DNA of 64,000 nt from Thermopolyspora flexuosa. Its GTDB lineage: Bacteria; Actinomycetota; Actinomycetes; Streptosporangiales; Streptosporangiaceae. The DNA is taken from positions 4,898,001 through 4,962,000 of the forward strand of contig NZ_VFPQ01000001.1 of NCBI RefSeq assembly GCF_006716785.1. The letters run 5' to 3'. The notes beneath the pieces are model-generated. The model was given only the letters and a program-made list of their open reading frames with translations. It had not been told where the DNA came from and did no database searches. Shown piece by piece: positions 62,719-64,000 of the stretch (position 1 is its first letter; each line of letters starts with the position of its first letter). A program made the position numbers and the translations under genes.

Positions 62719-63975
62719 TCAGCCGGCGCTCGCGTGCGGGACGTTGGTGCCCTCGGGGATGCGGTACGGCGTGCCGGAGCCGGGGCGGACGTCGAAGTCG
62801 AAGATGGCGGTCGGGATGTAGACGGTGGCGCAGGCGTTCGGGATGTCGACGACGCCGGAGAGGCGGCCCTCGATGGGGGCGGCGCCGAGGAGCAGGTAGG
62901 CCTGTTCGGGCGTGTAGCCGAAGGTGGTCAGGTAGTTGATCGCGTGCAGGCAGGCGCGCTGGTAGGAGAGGTACGGGTCGAGGTAGCGCTGCTCGCCGTC
63001 GAGGGTGACGGAGACGCCGGAGAAGGCGAGCCACTCGCTGTACTGCGGCGCGGTACGGCCCGGCATGAAGATGGTGTTCTCGCCGACGTGGTACTTCTCC
63101 ATGCCGCCCTTGATGAGGTCGACGTGGAGGTCGACGAAGCCGCCCATCTCGATGGCGCCGCAGAAGGTGATCTCGCCGTCGCCCTGGGAGAAGTGGAGGT
63201 CGCCGAGGGAGAGGTTCGCCCCGGGGACGAAGACCGGGTAGAAGACGCGGGTGCCGATGGTGAGGTTCTTGATGTCCTGGTTGCCGCCGTTCTCGCGCGG
63301 GGGCGCGGTGCGGGCGGCCTCGCGGGCGACGCGGTCGAACTCGGACTCGGGGACACCGCCGAGGATGGCGCCGTCCGGCTCGGGCGGGAGGGCGAGCGGG
63401 GGCACCCGGTTGGGGTCGGTCTCGATCAGGGCGCGCTCGCGGGCGTTCCACTTGGCGAGCAGCTCGTGGGACGGGGCGGTGCCCATGAGGCCGATGTGCG
63501 GGATGCCGACGAACGACACCGCGGGGATGTGCCGCGAGGTGGCCGTCTGGCCGGAGAAGTCCCAGATCGCCTTGTACGCGTCAGGGAACTGGTCGGTGAG
63601 GAAGCCGCCGCCGTTCTTCTTGGCGAAGATGCCGGTGTAGCCCCAGCCCTGGCCGGCGAGCGGGCCGCTGTCCTCGTCGGGGATCGGGCCCATGTCGAGG
63701 ATGTCCACGATGAGCAGGTCGCCCGGTTCGGCGCCCTCGACGGCGAACGGGCCGCTGAGCGCGTGCACCCGGTTGAGCGGGGCGTTGAGGATGTCCTCGG
63801 CGGAGTCGTCGTTGCGGATCGCGCCGTCGAACCATTCCCGGCAGTGCACCCGGAAGCTGTCGCCCGGCTTGACCGTGGCCACCGGCGGGATCTCGGGATG
63901 CCACCGGTTGTGACCGACCTTGGCCTGTTCGGTAAAGCTCTTGGTCGAGTCGAGCGGGAAGATCAGTTCAGGCAC
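62719..63975 (-). CDS. fmdA: Formamidase / acetamidase family
   Basis: The 418-residue enzyme hydrolyses formamide, or acetamide, to ammonia and the acid, for nitrogen supply. It has the FmdA blocks FPLDSTKSFTEQAKVGHNRWHPEIPP, DILDMGPIPDEDSGPLAGQ (zinc-ligand region), VSFVGIPHIGLMGTAPSHEL, LHFSQGDGEITFCGAIEMGGFVD and PNACATVYIPTAIFDF, here described in pieces. The GTG at 63975 has AAAGGAG six bases upstream, so the gene is complete; the rest of its operon lies beyond the window. Confidence 0.93.
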   Translation of the reverse strand: MPELIFPLDSTKSFTEQAKVGHNRWHPEIPPVATVKPGDSFRVHCREWFDGAIRNDDSAEDILNAPLNRVHALSGPFAVEGAEPGDLLIVDILDMGPIPDEDSGPLAGQGWGYTGIFAKKNGGGFLTDQFPDAYKAIWDFSGQTATSRHIPAVSFVGIPHIGLMGTAPSHELLAKWNARERALIETDPNRVPPLALPPEPDGAILGGVPESEFDRVAREAARTAPPRENGGNQDIKNLTIGTRVFYPVFVPGANLSLGDLHFSQGDGEITFCGAIEMGGFVDLHVDLIKGGMEKYHVGENTIFMPGRTAPQYSEWLAFSGVSVTLDGEQRYLDPYLSYQRACLHAINYLTTFGYTPEQAYLLLGAAPIEGRLSGVVDIPNACATVYIPTAIFDFDVRPGSGTPYRIPEGTNVPHASAG

Positions 63976-64000
63976 GGCTGGCTCCTTTCCAGGCGGGTAC

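Noticed and set aside
1..64000. tRNA or rRNA genes
   Set aside because: I looked for the T-loop consensus GGTTCGA with pairing arms and for conserved rRNA blocks and found no convincing case.
1..64000. Insertion sequences or transposases
   Set aside because: No transposase motif or terminal inverted repeat pair flanking a gene was seen, even around the RiPP locus.

Overview
The window looks like chromosomal DNA of a high-GC filamentous actinomycete, probably order Streptosporangiales. The evidence is very high GC, frequent GTG starts, apparent leaderless starts, a standalone Lsr2, DisA and ClpC, and a core gene order (radA-disA-mutY-clpC-lsr2-lysS-coaX-nadC/nadB-panC, then the fol genes-ftsH-hpt-tilS-dacB-ppa) that I remember from Streptomyces-type chromosomes. 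Genus and species cannot be settled from the sequence alone.

Layout. 1-21.9 kb is conserved core: DNA repair and c-di-AMP synthesis (radA, disA, mutY), protease ATPase clpC, nucleoid protein lsr2, N-acetylglutamate synthase, a c-di-AMP riboswitch ahead of an NlpC/P60 hydrolase, lysS, and an NAD/CoA block (DUF2520-panC, a fused nadB-nadC, coaX). 21.9-28 kb is a mixed insert: an FtsX-type ABC exporter under its own PadR repressor, a cytochrome P450 and an orphan NuoD paralogue. 28-38.7 kb returns to core: folate operon, ftsH, hpt, tilS, a Zn protease, dacB, ppa. 38.9-51 kb is envelope and accessory: a second NlpC/P60 protein, a membrane-tethered sigma-factor-like protein, a lipoprotein, an ABC-F ATPase, a YoaK protein, a Zn alcohol dehydrogenase and cstA.

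51-62.1 kb is the most unusual part: an FxSxx-COOH-like RiPP locus. It has a 65-aa leader-type precursor ending Phe-Gln-Asp instead of FxSxx, an NB-ARC/TPR protein (FxsT type), an overlapping radical-SAM maturase (FxsB type) and HExxH peptide hydroxylase, an nSTAND1/TPR ATPase directly downstream of the precursor, an XRE regulator and a small anti-sigma-type ATPase. Tandem decayed copies of the 3' end of the HExxH gene lie beside it. 62.1-64 kb holds a two-copy CRISPR-like repeat remnant, a long hairpin and formamidase fmdA.

How the parts connect. DisA makes c-di-AMP, and the riboswitch at 12.0 kb should make one cell-wall hydrolase gene respond to it. In the RiPP locus, the only aromatic residue of the precursor is the third-last residue, so the radical-SAM enzyme should have a single possible crosslink site and the HExxH enzyme would act on the same tripeptide. 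That chemistry is inferred from families, not shown by the sequence.
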